This document shows positions 1 to 9,228 of a stretch of DNA of 64,000 nucleotides, piece by piece (position 1 is the first letter of the stretch; each line of letters opens with the position of its first letter). The notes beneath the pieces are model-generated. The model was given only the letters and a program-made list of their open reading frames with translations, was not told the DNA's origin and searched no databases. The position numbers were made by a program, and so were the translations under genes. The stretch comes from Ga0077555 sp963746315 (GTDB lineage Bacteria; Pseudomonadota; Alphaproteobacteria; Rhizobiales; Hyphomicrobiaceae), in the NCBI GenBank assembly GCA_963746315.1, contig CAVVAR010000001.1, positions 62,001 through 126,000 on the forward strand. Reading direction: 5' to 3'.

Positions 1-809
1 GCGCCATTGGCATTCTGCTCGGGCTCGAAGGCAGCCAGAACCCGTTCTCGGGCACGCCGACCTACAAGTCGATCGCGCATCTGCCGCTCAGCGAGCGCGT
101 CAAGGCGATGCAGGATCCCGAGGTGCGGGCCAAGATCCTGTCCGAGGATCCGATCGTGGGCTCGACGTTCCCGCTGATCCGGCGGTTGAGCTACGCGCAA
201 ATGTTCCGCTTCGGCAACCCGCCGAACTATCTGCCGAAGGGCGAAGATTCGATCGAGGCGACAGCGGCTCGCGAGGGGCGGACGGCGGCAGAGGTCGCCT
301 ATGACGTTCTGATCGAGGATGGCGGGCGGAATTTTCTCTATACGCCGATCGTCAACTATGCGGGCTACAAGCTGACAGCGCCAGAGACTCTGTTGCAGAA
401 CAAGAACGCGATCATGGGGCTCAGCGACGGCGGCGCGCACGTGGGCTTCATCCTCGACGCGGGCTTCCCGACATGGATGTTCACGTACTGGGGGCGGGAG
501 CGTGGACTGCTGACGACCGAGGAAATCGTGCGGCGCCTCTCTTCGGACACGGCTCGGGCTGCGGGCTTGCTCGATCGCGGTGTCATCGCAGTCGGAAAGA
601 AGGCTGATCTCAACGTGATCAATCACGACCGGATCTCGTTCGGACGGCCGTATGTCACCTACGATCTGCCGGCGGGCGGAAAGCGGCTTCTACAAAAAGC
701 CGAGGGTTACGACGCGACGATCGTCTCGGGCAGGATCACGTATCGCAACGGCGAGGCGACCGGCGTTCTGCCAGGGCGCATGGTCAAAGGACAGCAACTG
801 GCCGCTTGA
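1..809 (+). CDS. N-acyl-D-amino-acid deacylase / D-aminoacylase-type amidohydrolase, 3' part
   Basis: The reading frame is already open at base 3 and ends with TGA at 807-809, so the gene begins upstream of the window and only about 268 C-terminal residues are present. The stretch GLSDGGAHVG followed by FTYWGRERG matches the metal-site end of the D-aminoacylase branch of the amidohydrolase superfamily, which removes N-acyl groups from D-amino acids or related amides. The tail (AVGKKADLNVI, then VSGRITYRNG) is the usual small beta-sandwich domain that closes these enzymes. The N-terminal HxH metal motif is outside the window. The substrate cannot be told. The next gene, a cupin, is 222 bases downstream on the same strand. 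Confidence 0.8.
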   Translation, partial: AIGILLGLEGSQNPFSGTPTYKSIAHLPLSERVKAMQDPEVRAKILSEDPIVGSTFPLIRRLSYAQMFRFGNPPNYLPKGEDSIEATAAREGRTAAEVAYDVLIEDGGRNFLYTPIVNYAGYKLTAPETLLQNKNAIMGLSDGGAHVGFILDAGFPTWMFTYWGRERGLLTTEEIVRRLSSDTARAAGLLDRGVIAVGKKADLNVINHDRISFGRPYVTYDLPAGGKRLLQKAEGYDATIVSGRITYRNGEATGVLPGRMVKGQQLAA

Positions 810-1031
810 GCCCAGACGAAATGTGAGGCCGGTCTCAGCGGCCCGTCGATTGGGGAAGCCCGTCGACGGGCCGCTCTGCGTTTGGGGGAACGATCGAGCC
901 AGGTCGCTGCGAACGGAACCGCGTCACGCGGGGGTCGTTTGAGAAGTCCATGACGCCCGCGGCGACGCGAGCGGTCAAGATGGTGGTCCGCTCACGCGAG
1001 CGTACCTCGCGACCAGCAATGGAGCCGTCCG

Positions 1032-1370
1032 ATGGCGACGGACAAGACCGTAAAGAAGGTGAACTCGACGGCGTCACCCCTTGGCGACCACGGCCAGACC
1101 TATCTGGTATCTGGCAAGCGTGTCTCCATGCGGCTGTGGCAAGACGAGAAGCCCCAGGAGAAAAGTCCCACCAAGCGAGACTACGAGACGGTCGGGCTCG
1201 TGCTGGCCGGCAAGGCAGAGCTGACCGTCGAAGGGCAAACCGTCATGCTCGAGACAGGCGACAGCTGGCTGGTCCCGGCTGGTGCCCAGCACAGCTATCG
1301 CATCATCGAGCCGTTCACTGCCGTAGAGGCCACAGCTCCGCCAGCAGGCGTGCATGGCAGGGACCTCTAG
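1032..1370 (+). CDS. Small cupin-domain protein
   Basis: This 112-residue protein is a single cupin_2 barrel. The pattern runs from YETVGLVLAGKAELTVEG to ETGDSWLVPAGAQHSYRI, which contains the second cupin motif (G-D-x-W-x-x-P-x-G-x-x-H). The first motif lacks the usual HxH pair; the short conserved region has E-T-V-G instead, so metal binding may be weak or absent. No catalytic role can be assigned; such proteins are often sugar or small-acid binders or stress-related. It lies 99 bases before a zinc alcohol dehydrogenase on the same strand and may be co-transcribed with it. Confidence 0.7.
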   Translation: MATDKTVKKVNSTASPLGDHGQTYLVSGKRVSMRLWQDEKPQEKSPTKRDYETVGLVLAGKAELTVEGQTVMLETGDSWLVPAGAQHSYRIIEPFTAVEATAPPAGVHGRDL

Positions 1371-1469
1371 CCGACCTGGTAAGGCGCGCGATGCGCTACC
1401 CAAGACCGGGCCGGGACAACCGCGTCCGGTAGGTTGACGATCACTTGAAACCTCCAGAAGGTCGTCGAT

Positions 1470-2639
1470 ATGAAAGCGCTTTGCTGGCACGGGAAAAACG
1501 ACGTGCGCTTTGAAACGGTGCCAGATCCCATGATCGAGGATCCGCGCGACGCGATCATCAAGGTCTCGGCCTGCGCCATCTGTGGCTCGGACCTGCACAT
1601 CTATGACGGGATCATTCCGGAGATGGAAGCAGGCGACGTCATCGGGCATGAAGCCATGGGCGAGGTCGTCGAGGTCGGGCTCGGTAATACCAAACTCAAG
1701 ATTGGTGATCGCGTCGTCGTGCCGTTCACAATCTCGTGCGGCGAGTTCTTCTTCTGTAAGCGTGGCTACTATTCGGGCTGCGAGCGATCGAACCCCAACT
1801 CCGAGCGTGCGGAGAAACTCTGGGGCCATTCACCTGCGGGACTGTTCGGCTACTCTCACCTGCTCGGGGGCTATCCAGGAGGCCAGGCGGAGTTTCTGAG
1901 GGTGCCCTATGCCGATGTCGGGCCGTTCAAGGTTCCGAGCCATATCAGCGATAATCAAGCGCTCTTTCTTTCCGACATTTTCCCGACCGGGTTCATGGCC
2001 GCAGAATTCTGCGGTATCAAAAAGGGAGATATCATCGCGATCTGGGGAGCCGGACCTGTTGGCCAGTTCGCGATCCGGAGTGCATTCCTTCTGGGTGCCG
2101 AACGCGTCATTGCCATCGATACGGTTGCCGATAGGCTGACGATGGCCGAGGCGGCGGGTGCCCAGGTTCTCGATTTCATGAAAGTCGATGTTCCCGAGGC
2201 GATTCGCGAGCTTACAAAAGGTCGTGGAGCCGACGCGTGCATCGATGCGGTGGGAACCGAGCCGCATACCACCGCCAGTTTCAGCTCGATCGTCGACAGA
2301 GTGAAGGTGGCGGCTTACCTCGGCACCGATCGGCCCCACGTTCTTCGGCAAGCCATCGAATGCTGCCGGAATTTCGGGGTCGTCTCGATTGTCGGTGTTT
2401 ATGGCGGCTATCTCGACGGCTTGCCGATGGGGTCTGCCATCAATCGTGGATTGACGTTCCGGATGGCGCAGACGCCGGTGCAACACTATCTGCCACGCCT
2501 GATGCAACTCATCGAGGACGGCAAAATCGATCCCTCATTTGTGATCACCGACAACGCTGGCTTGAACGAAGGGCCCGAGCTCTACAAGAAGTTTCGTGAC
2601 AAGAAGGAGGGGTGCATCAAGGTCGTTCTGCACCCCTGA
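1470..2639 (+). CDS. Zinc-dependent alcohol dehydrogenase, formaldehyde-dehydrogenase-like
   Basis: The 389-residue protein is a medium-chain dehydrogenase/reductase. The catalytic zinc region is seen as CAICGSDLHIYDG and the GHEAMGEVVEVG motif near residues 36-75. The structural zinc loop (residues ~90-110) has C-x5-C-x6-C spacing, unlike the classical CxxCxxC. The Rossmann segment IWGAGPVGQFAIRSAFLLGA binds NAD(P). Length and the long insert after the structural loop fit the subgroup related to glutathione-independent formaldehyde dehydrogenase. It probably oxidises a small alcohol or aldehyde with NAD+. The gene ends only five bases from the convergent TAXI gene, so the two share their 3' space. 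Confidence 0.85.
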   Translation: MKALCWHGKNDVRFETVPDPMIEDPRDAIIKVSACAICGSDLHIYDGIIPEMEAGDVIGHEAMGEVVEVGLGNTKLKIGDRVVVPFTISCGEFFFCKRGYYSGCERSNPNSERAEKLWGHSPAGLFGYSHLLGGYPGGQAEFLRVPYADVGPFKVPSHISDNQALFLSDIFPTGFMAAEFCGIKKGDIIAIWGAGPVGQFAIRSAFLLGAERVIAIDTVADRLTMAEAAGAQVLDFMKVDVPEAIRELTKGRGADACIDAVGTEPHTTASFSSIVDRVKVAAYLGTDRPHVLRQAIECCRNFGVVSIVGVYGGYLDGLPMGSAINRGLTFRMAQTPVQHYLPRLMQLIEDGKIDPSFVITDNAGLNEGPELYKKFRDKKEGCIKVVLHP

Positions 2640-2644
2640 GCCGA

Positions 2645-3655
2645 TCATCGACGAGCTGTGGTCGCTGGTTGGCTGCTGCGCAATTGATCGAGCTTGTCCT
2701 GGACAGGTTGATAACGACGCCAACCCGGCACAGGTGCTGCCAGGTTGACGTTCTTCCAGGCTGGATGGAATGGCGGTTTCTGGAGTGAGGGCAAGCGATC
2801 GAAGATGAAGTCGACAAACTTGACCATGCGCGCATGGCGCTGCGACCCCTGCTGCCAGTTATAGACGGCGAGCACGGCCGGCACGGCGATGGTCGAGATT
2901 TTCTGGCCAGCCGGAATCAACTTCGGGTAGTCGCCACTTTCGAGGGTGGCGGGGAGATAGAGTTCCTCCAGCTCCTTCGTGAAAGGCACGGAGAGCATCT
3001 TGAAGCCCGGCGGCCAATCCTGCTGGGCGATGCCGCCGACCGGCTTTGCTGTAACCCAGACGGTGGCAGCGTATTTGTCGCTGGTGCGAATCTGGCGCAT
3101 GACATCAGGGTGACGATCGAAGCGTTCGACCACCTTGATGCCGAGGCGTTGGAAGACGATCGGACCGGTGTAGGCAGCGGCTGTGCCCTTGTTGTTGAAG
3201 TTCACCCATTTCCCGGCGAGATCCTCGAGGGCATTGATCTCGGGACGTACGAAGATCTGCAGCTCGGAGGGAAACAAGCTTGCGATGTAGTGGACCTTGG
3301 CGAGCACGTTCGGGACCTTCTCGACCTTGTCGAAGTGAAGAAGGGTGTCGCCGTAGATGATCGCCGCATCAACGCCGCGTAGCTGCAACAGGTCGGCGAA
3401 ATTGTCGAAGATGCCGCGCGTCACAATCGGCAGAATGCGCATCTCGTCACCCTGATTGAGGGCGCGCGCCAACTCGGCGCCGAAGCGCAAAGGGGCACCT
3501 TCAGGGAGACCGGCAGCCAAGCCGATAGTGAACTGGTTGATGCGGCTTTTTCCGCCTTCACCCCAGCGATCCGCCTGCGCGCTGGCGGAGGACACGGTCC
3601 ATAGAGCCGCAACAATGCTCAGCAGCGTCGCGGCAGCGCGGGGCGTTCTACGCAT
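2645..3655 (-). CDS. TAXI-family TRAP-type periplasmic solute-binding protein
   Basis: The 336-residue protein starts with a signal peptide (hydrophobic stretch ending SSASAQA) and then FTIGLAAGLPEGAPLRFGAEL, the opening of TAXI-type solute receptors. Later segments such as VDAAIIYGDTLLHF and WVNFNNKGTAA fit the same two-lobe fold. These proteins normally deliver carboxylates or amino acids to a fused DctQM-type permease, but no TRAP membrane gene is present here. It lies 52 bases downstream of, and on the same strand as, the Sel1-type protein that ends the srf operon, so it may be the last gene of that operon rather than part of a transporter. Ligand unknown. Confidence 0.8.
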   Translation of the reverse strand: MRRTPRAAATLLSIVAALWTVSSASAQADRWGEGGKSRINQFTIGLAAGLPEGAPLRFGAELARALNQGDEMRILPIVTRGIFDNFADLLQLRGVDAAIIYGDTLLHFDKVEKVPNVLAKVHYIASLFPSELQIFVRPEINALEDLAGKWVNFNNKGTAAAYTGPIVFQRLGIKVVERFDRHPDVMRQIRTSDKYAATVWVTAKPVGGIAQQDWPPGFKMLSVPFTKELEELYLPATLESGDYPKLIPAGQKISTIAVPAVLAVYNWQQGSQRHARMVKFVDFIFDRLPSLQKPPFHPAWKNVNLAAPVPGWRRYQPVQDKLDQLRSSQPATTARR

Positions 3656-3707
3656 ACTCTACTCCTCACGAATGAATACAGAGGCTGTCGGACCGGGTGG
3701 CTCGGGC

Positions 3708-5144
3708 TCATCGCTGGCCCAATTTGGCCAGCCGCTCGGCGGCGACTGTCGAGCCGAGGATTGCGGCGCGCTCGTACCAGCGCCGAGCGATGGACAGGTC
3801 TGCCGCGACGCCGATGGCGCCCATCCGTTGCAGCGTGTCGGCATCGTAGGTCTCGGCGAGCAAAAGTGTTGCCTCGGCGTTGCCGGCGTCGCTGGCGCGT
3901 TCGAGGAACAAGCGGGCGCTGGCGAAATCCCCGTTGGCAAGCAATTGCTGGCCGCGCGTCAAGTGCCGCTGAGCGTCGACTGGATTGCCTGTGATGTTCA
4001 GCGCCTTGCGCTTGGCCTCGGCGTCGGCGGCCTTCCGGGCGGCCTCGGCTTGGCGCTTTGCCTCGGCCTTGCGGGCTGCCTCCTCGGCTTCTGCGGCCTG
4101 TCGGCGGCGGGCTTCCTCGGCGGCCTCGGCTTGGCGCTTTGCCTCGGCCTTGCGGGTTGCCTCCTCGGCTTCTGCGGCTTGTCGGCGGCGGGCTTCCTCG
4201 GCGGCCTCGGCTTGGCGCTCGGCCTCGGCCTTGCGGGCTGCCTCGGCTTCTGCGGCTTGTCGGCGGCGGGCTTCCTCGGCGGCCTCGGCTTGGCGCTCGG
4301 CCTCGGCCTTGCGGGCTGCCTCGGCTTCTGCGGCTTGTCGGCGGCGGGCTTCCTCGGCGGCCTCGGCTTGGCGCTCGGCCTCGGCCTTGCGGGCTGCCTC
4401 GGCTTCTGCGGCTTGTCGGCGGCGGGCTTCCTCGGCGGCCTCGGCTTGGCGCTCGGCCTCGGCCTTGCGGGCTGCCTCGGCTTCTGCGGCTTGTCGGCGG
4501 CGGGCTTCTTCAGCGGCCTCGGCTTGGCGCTCGGCGTCGGCCTTGCGGGCTGCCTCGGCTTCTGCGGCTTGTCGGCGGCGGGCTTCCTCGGCAGCCTCGG
4601 CTTGGCGCTCGGCCTCGGCTTTGCGGGCTGCCTTCTCGGCTTCTGCGGCCTGTCGGCGGCGGGCTTCCTCGGCGGCCTCGGCTTGGCGCTCGGCCTCGGC
4701 CTTGCGAGCTGCCTCTTTCTCTTCCTCTGCCTTGGCTTCTGGCTTTGCCGCCGGCTGGGTGGATGCTCGTCGGTGTGCGTCCTCTTCCGCTTTTCGGCGT
4801 GCTTCGCTCTCGGCGGCGAGGCGCTGGCTGTGTGCGGCGGCCTCGGCTTCCAGACGTTTTCTGTGCTCGGCGGCTGCTGCCTCCAGCTCGGTTCGCAGCG
4901 CGGCGGCCTCCGCTTCGATGCGCTTGCGCAACTCCTCGGCCGCACGGCGCGCCTCGTCCTCGGCGGCTCGCTGGCGATCGTCGGCCTCGCGAGGCGCAAC
5001 AGGGAGACGACGCTCATCGACAAAAGCCGGCTGCTGGATGACTCCCGGCGCGGGTGTCTGCGCGCTCGCGGAGTCAAGTAGCCCGGATAGCGTGATGGCG
5101 CACAGCGCCACGACGATCGGTTGCAATCTGGTGCGATGGGTCAT
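3708..5144 (-). CDS. Exported Sel1-type protein with long alanine/glutamate/arginine repeat helix
   Basis: I chose the ATG at 5144 because it overlaps the TGA of the preceding gene (ATGA) and opens a signal peptide (MTHRTRLQPIVVALCAIT, cleavage near SASAQT). The 478-residue product has three parts: the signal peptide, about 300 residues of charged Ala/Glu/Arg/Lys sequence predicted to be a long helix or coiled coil (TolA-like in composition), and a C-terminal Sel1/TPR-like domain from about residue 385 (HLTRGQQLLANGDFASARLF, later ARRWYERAAILGS). The helix contains eight near-identical 26-residue units. It could span the periplasm or act as a spacer between partners. It is the fourth gene of the srf operon. 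Function unknown. Confidence 0.8.
   Translation of the reverse strand: MTHRTRLQPIVVALCAITLSGLLDSASAQTPAPGVIQQPAFVDERRLPVAPREADDRQRAAEDEARRAAEELRKRIEAEAAALRTELEAAAAEHRKRLEAEAAAHSQRLAAESEARRKAEEDAHRRASTQPAAKPEAKAEEEKEAARKAEAERQAEAAEEARRRQAAEAEKAARKAEAERQAEAAEEARRRQAAEAEAARKADAERQAEAAEEARRRQAAEAEAARKAEAERQAEAAEEARRRQAAEAEAARKAEAERQAEAAEEARRRQAAEAEAARKAEAERQAEAAEEARRRQAAEAEAARKAEAERQAEAAEEARRRQAAEAEEATRKAEAKRQAEAAEEARRRQAAEAEEAARKAEAKRQAEAARKAADAEAKRKALNITGNPVDAQRHLTRGQQLLANGDFASARLFLERASDAGNAEATLLLAETYDADTLQRMGAIGVAADLSIARRWYERAAILGSTVAAERLAKLGQR
4040..4720 (-). repeat. 78-bp in-gene tandem repeat (26-residue units)
   Basis: The string gtcggcggcg recurs at about 4100, 4181, 4259, 4337, 4415, 4493, 4571 and 4652. 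The spacing is 78 bases in the core and 81 where one extra Glu or Lys codon is present. Each unit encodes the cores AARKAEAERQAEAA and EEARRRQAAEAE. The middle units are nearly identical at the DNA level, with a single Ala-Asp variant (KAD) in one copy, which points to recent duplication. Unit number is therefore likely to vary between strains and to be prone to assembly collapse. Confidence 0.9.
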
Positions 5145-6562
5145 GGCGCTGCCTTCTTCAGGCGGGTGATGGCGTCGTCGATGTCGCGGCAGCCGCCGCG
5201 GGCCTTGGCCTGCTCGTAGAGGGCGAGGGCCCGGCGGGCGTCCTTCGGGGCACCAAGACCATTTTCGGTGACCGAGGCCAGGAAGCAGAGGGCGATGGGG
5301 TCGCCCTTGGCGGCGGCAAGCTCCCAGAGCATGCGAGCGGATGCGTAGTCGGGCGGGCTGCCATCCGGGGTCGCATAGAGTGTGCCGAGCTGGGTCATGG
5401 CCCACAGCAGCCGCTCGTCGCCGAGACCGAGTGACAGTGCCTTGCGCAGCCAGAACTTTGCCTCGAGGCGATCCTTGTCGCGGTTTTCGCCGTAAAGGCT
5501 GCGATCGGCGCGCTGCAGAGCCTCCTCCAGCGTGACGCCGGCTGCGGCTTCGCCAGCCGGTGACATTTCGGAGACGGCCAGGATCTCCGCGAGGCGGGGA
5601 GCGGCGAACGCGCCAGTGCGGTCGCCGACGATCGCTGCGGCGTGCGATGGCAAGGCACCTGCCGGCGACTTGGAGACACCGGAAACCGGGCGTTGCTGTA
5701 TCGCGGGAAAGACGACGGCTACCGTGCCGGCGAAGATGCAGCCGAGTGCAAACGGCAGTGCGGCCGCGATCCAAAATGAGCGTCGACGGGGCGGCCCGGC
5801 CGAAGGACCAGCGTCCAATGGCTTCGCACCTGCCGCGCGCTGGGCGATGGCGCTCGCTGCCGTTCCGGGGGGCGCCACCGTCTTGGATGCGGGGGCCGGC
5901 GCCGGCATGGCCGGCTTGGGCTTCAGTAACTCCGGCTTCGTCGGCTCTGGTGTCAACTGCGATCGCGCGGGCGGCGCAATCGGAGCGGGGATCGGTTTCA
6001 GCTTGGCAAGGGGGTCGGGGCCGGGCGGCTCGGCTGGCTGGGTCTCAGTCGGACTCGCGGTCGTCTCGGGCGTGAGTGAGAGCCTCGAGAGTGCAGCAGC
6101 CTCGCCCGCCTCGAGAGCGGCCTTCTCCTTCAGGAGCTTGGCCTCGGCCTGATCAGCGGCCGTCCTGGCTGCGAGCTCGGCTGCGCGCTGCTCGCCGCTG
6201 ACGACGACGGCAGGGCGACGCTCCGGACGGGCGACCGGCAAACTGGGCCAGCGCAATTCCGTGCGGGCGCCGACGGCGGGGACGGATATGGTCACGGGGG
6301 TGCCGGGCATCAGCGCCGCCGATTCGACCACGTCCGCGCCGAGTACAAGGTCCACGCCGTCCTTGGTGATGCGTTGCCCACCCGGCTTCAAGTCACCGGC
6401 AGGCCAGCCCTCTGGGATATTCGTAGCTCCATCGTCGTCGATCGGGTCGATCCTGAAGGTCGAGCCCGGCGGCACGAGAGCGACGCCGGTCAGGCGCAGA
6501 ATGGCCCCGCCGCCGGTGCTCGATTCCGGGTCGCTCATGACGCTGATGATGACGTCGGTCAC
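5141..6562 (-). CDS. Membrane-anchored Sel1-repeat protein of the srf operon
   Basis: The start is a GTG at 6562 that overlaps the stop of srfC (GTGA), giving a 473-residue protein. Residues 1-110 form a beta-rich domain of unknown type. A Pro/Ala-rich linker follows to about residue 260. One transmembrane helix (SFWIAAALPFALGCIFAG, about residues 262-287) is preceded by PPRRR, so the N-terminal part is predicted to be cytoplasmic. The periplasmic C-terminus carries Sel1/TPR-like units (AKFWLRKALSLGLGD, ARMLWELAAAKGDPIALCFL, ARRALALYEQAKARGGC). It could link the cytoplasmic SrfB/SrfC pair to the periplasmic repeat protein encoded next. This is inference from topology and gene order; I do not recognise a named family for the N-terminal domain. 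Confidence 0.75.
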   Translation of the reverse strand: MTDVIISVMSDPESSTGGGAILRLTGVALVPPGSTFRIDPIDDDGATNIPEGWPAGDLKPGGQRITKDGVDLVLGADVVESAALMPGTPVTISVPAVGARTELRWPSLPVARPERRPAVVVSGEQRAAELAARTAADQAEAKLLKEKAALEAGEAAALSRLSLTPETTASPTETQPAEPPGPDPLAKLKPIPAPIAPPARSQLTPEPTKPELLKPKPAMPAPAPASKTVAPPGTAASAIAQRAAGAKPLDAGPSAGPPRRRSFWIAAALPFALGCIFAGTVAVVFPAIQQRPVSGVSKSPAGALPSHAAAIVGDRTGAFAAPRLAEILAVSEMSPAGEAAAGVTLEEALQRADRSLYGENRDKDRLEAKFWLRKALSLGLGDERLLWAMTQLGTLYATPDGSPPDYASARMLWELAAAKGDPIALCFLASVTENGLGAPKDARRALALYEQAKARGGCRDIDDAITRLKKAAP

Positions 6563-9228
6563 GAGGTGGCCTCCAGAATGTCGAAGGGCGAAGGCGCCAG
6601 TCTGCTTGCCAGCTCGGTTGGCAGGCCAGGCGCGGACCCATGGCCAACAGCCGCGATGTTGCCGTCTATGAGTGCGGCGAGTGCATCGGGCCAAATTTTC
6701 GAAAGCGGCCGTGAGGCCGAAAGAGCTTGGACCAACATTGGCCGAGGCCTGTGACTCGAGATCGCGGGGTCGGGACCACGCGCGAGGGACGTGCCGTATG
6801 CGGTGGTGGTGCGTGGCGACGCGGCGCGTCCGCCGGACGGAACGGTTGCGACGGCGTCGAGCGAAAGGCGTGCGAGGAAATCGTTGATGACGGCGCTGGC
6901 GCAGCTCGCAAAGAGCCGCTCGGGCTGACGGGACGGGCCGGCGGAGAAAGCCTGATCGAGCACTGCGCGCAGGCGGCGGCCGAGGCCCGATCTATCGGCA
7001 CCTTCGGTGAGCTCGCCGACGATCCGATCCAGCAGGAGCGACGACAATCGCAACTCGTGAGCGAGACGGCTCGATCGAGCGGTCCAGTGCATCGCGTTGC
7101 ACCACGTGTCGATGGCGCTGCTCGCGAGCGCCGTCAGCTCCTGGGCGTCGGGGCGGGCTACGGTGGTCTCTGGCAGATCGGAGGACCAAGCCTTGAGGCC
7201 GTAGGAAGTGGCGGCGCTGGTGTGTGCCGGGGTGCGTGCAACTCCGGAGCGCAAGCGCCAGTAGGCGCACTCGAGCTCGGACTCTCGGATCGAAAGTGCG
7301 TCGAGTAGAAGGCCAAGCTGGCGACGCTGCGCGAGGCCAGACACTCGATATTGGAGCATCGTCCCGGCGCGACGCCGCCATTGGATGGCATCCTCATCGG
7401 CATCATTGGTGACGAGGGGCCCGATACGGGCATGCAACGAGCTTCGCGCGACCGCGAGCCGGCGCCGGAGCTGGCGATGCTTCTGGCTGGCATCGCTGAG
7501 TGGGATCGAAGCCTCCAGGATGAGGCTTAAGCCGCCATCCGTCGAGGCGAGTGCGTGCTCCAGGGTGGCAATCTCGTGGGGAAGGTGGCGCAGATGCCGC
7601 GCCATTGACGCGACCGCGCGCAGCATCAGCTTGGCGCCCATACGCATTTCGGACGGATCGGCCATGGATGTCGCGCGCTCGGCCGGGAATGCGGGCCGCA
7701 GCGTGCTGGCTTGCTGATGGAGATACAGATTGTCGAAGGGCTGGCCCGGCACCCATTCGAGGGGCCAGCCGAAGCCTCCGCCGATGCTGTCGACGAGTGT
7801 CGATGCGAGACGCGTCCCCCAACCACGGGCGGCCTCGTCCGCCGCGGTTGGATCGTGGGCTCGCTCTTCGACGACCAACGTGCGAACGGCGGCGATGAAG
7901 AGTTGAGGACTGTTGGTCTCGCGAGCTGCAGCCGTCGGTCCTTGAGCGTGAGCGATCCATCCGGCGATCGGAGCCGCCAGCACATCGTCGGCGGGGCTGT
8001 CCGGATCGACGGCGACGAGGAGGCTCGTCAATTCGTGACGGCGGATCGCCTGCTCCAGGAGGTGCATGGCCTTGGCGCGGGCGAAGGCACGCAGGAGGCT
8101 CGGTTGCGGAAGCGACGGGGCTCGGCTCATCGCCGTCGCCGCAGGCAGTACGAAATCGTGCGGAGCTGCGATCGGCGGGAAAACGAGTAGATCCGTCTCG
8201 GGTGCGAGACCGAGCAGCGGCGGCGGCACGGGAAGCGTCACCTCGGCGGCGAGCGCCGAGAGCACCGAGCGGGTCAGAGCCGAACGCTGACCAAACCGGC
8301 CCACGATCCGAACGGGCTCGTCCGCTTCATCGGCAAGACCGAGCAAGGTATTCGCTGCCAGGATGCTGAGCGGATGGGGAGCCGGCCAGCCTGAGGCGCT
8401 GGCACGATGGACGAGCGCCTCGCGCGGGCAGAATATCTCCGTGACGTTGCCGGTGCGCGATAGCGCATCCGACAATTGGCCGGCGATACGCGTCAGCCCT
8501 GCATGCTCTCCCCAAAGGAGTGCCAGCACGCTCAGGCGCTCGGCGGCAGGAAGGTGGCCCGCGACGGCAGCCAGGTCCTCCCAGTAGCCGTGTGCGGACA
8601 ACACTTTCAAGGCGGGACTGTCCGGATGAGCGATGGCGAGGTTTTCGCGCAGATCGCTGACGTCTCGGTCCGTCAGCCCCGGAATCGTGGCGGAGGAAAG
8701 CGAGCGACCGGCGTCGGCGTAAACCGTTGCGAGACGCTGGTGATCCGGAGCCCGCGCCCGTGCGCCGGGAACGATCGTGTAATAGCAGCTGACCAGAATG
8801 GCTGCGATGTCGGCGAGACCGAGCAGGTTCACCGCGACGGGGAATTCGTCCGGGCCAGCAGCAAGCGCGGCGGAGGCGGAAAAGCGGAGCACGGCGAGAT
8901 GACCGCCGGCTCGCTCGCCGGGCATGAGGGCGGCGGCGGCGCCACGTGATCGCTTTTCGACGTCCGGCCCCTGGGCCGCGTGGGCGACGATCTGGCCGAC
9001 CAGCGTCGGGAGATCGATGCCTCCGCCCGCTAAGATGGCGAGTGCGGGGGGGCGATCCAATGCCTGTTGAATCAGTCCAAGGTCGGCATTCAAGGAGGCT
9101 AGGTATTGGCTCAAGCTCGCCGTGGCGGGACCGACCGTGTTGCGGCGACTTGCGATCCAGTCTGCAACGCTGGCGGTGTGCTCAAGGGTCTGGCGGAGAT
9201 CGAGGGCAAGCTTTTGGCGCGGCGTCAT
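6559..9228 (-). CDS. srfC: SrfC-like putative virulence-factor family protein
   Basis: This 889-residue protein follows srfB with an ATGA overlap and precedes the membrane Sel1 gene with a GTGA overlap, so translation is probably coupled. I assign it to the SrfC (Virul_Fac) family from its size, its position after SrfB, and its overall pattern of helical segments; that assignment is by memory of the family and context, not by a search. SrfC proteins are of unknown function; some members have a P-loop. Here I see no clean Walker A motif: segments such as LAILAGGGIDLPTLVGQ (about residues 64-80) and VGRFGQRSALTRSV (about residue 305) are at best degenerate. No signal peptide or membrane helix is evident, so it is likely cytoplasmic. 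Confidence 0.6.
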   Translation of the reverse strand: MTPRQKLALDLRQTLEHTASVADWIASRRNTVGPATASLSQYLASLNADLGLIQQALDRPPALAILAGGGIDLPTLVGQIVAHAAQGPDVEKRSRGAAAALMPGERAGGHLAVLRFSASAALAAGPDEFPVAVNLLGLADIAAILVSCYYTIVPGARARAPDHQRLATVYADAGRSLSSATIPGLTDRDVSDLRENLAIAHPDSPALKVLSAHGYWEDLAAVAGHLPAAERLSVLALLWGEHAGLTRIAGQLSDALSRTGNVTEIFCPREALVHRASASGWPAPHPLSILAANTLLGLADEADEPVRIVGRFGQRSALTRSVLSALAAEVTLPVPPPLLGLAPETDLLVFPPIAAPHDFVLPAATAMSRAPSLPQPSLLRAFARAKAMHLLEQAIRRHELTSLLVAVDPDSPADDVLAAPIAGWIAHAQGPTAAARETNSPQLFIAAVRTLVVEERAHDPTAADEAARGWGTRLASTLVDSIGGGFGWPLEWVPGQPFDNLYLHQQASTLRPAFPAERATSMADPSEMRMGAKLMLRAVASMARHLRHLPHEIATLEHALASTDGGLSLILEASIPLSDASQKHRQLRRRLAVARSSLHARIGPLVTNDADEDAIQWRRRAGTMLQYRVSGLAQRRQLGLLLDALSIRESELECAYWRLRSGVARTPAHTSAATSYGLKAWSSDLPETTVARPDAQELTALASSAIDTWCNAMHWTARSSRLAHELRLSSLLLDRIVGELTEGADRSGLGRRLRAVLDQAFSAGPSRQPERLFASCASAVINDFLARLSLDAVATVPSGGRAASPRTTTAYGTSLARGPDPAISSHRPRPMLVQALSASRPLSKIWPDALAALIDGNIAAVGHGSAPGLPTELASRLAPSPFDILEATS

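Noticed and set aside
4040..4720. Regular repeats that might be a CRISPR array
   Set aside because: The units are contiguous without unique spacers and lie in a coding frame as 26-residue protein repeats.
3456..5169. Long plus-strand reading frames (541 and 394 residues) rich in Leu/Gly/Cys or Ser/Ala across the repeat region
   Set aside because: They are the reverse reading of the 78-bp Ala/Glu/Arg repeats; the minus-strand gene has a signal peptide, a Sel1 domain and operon overlap.
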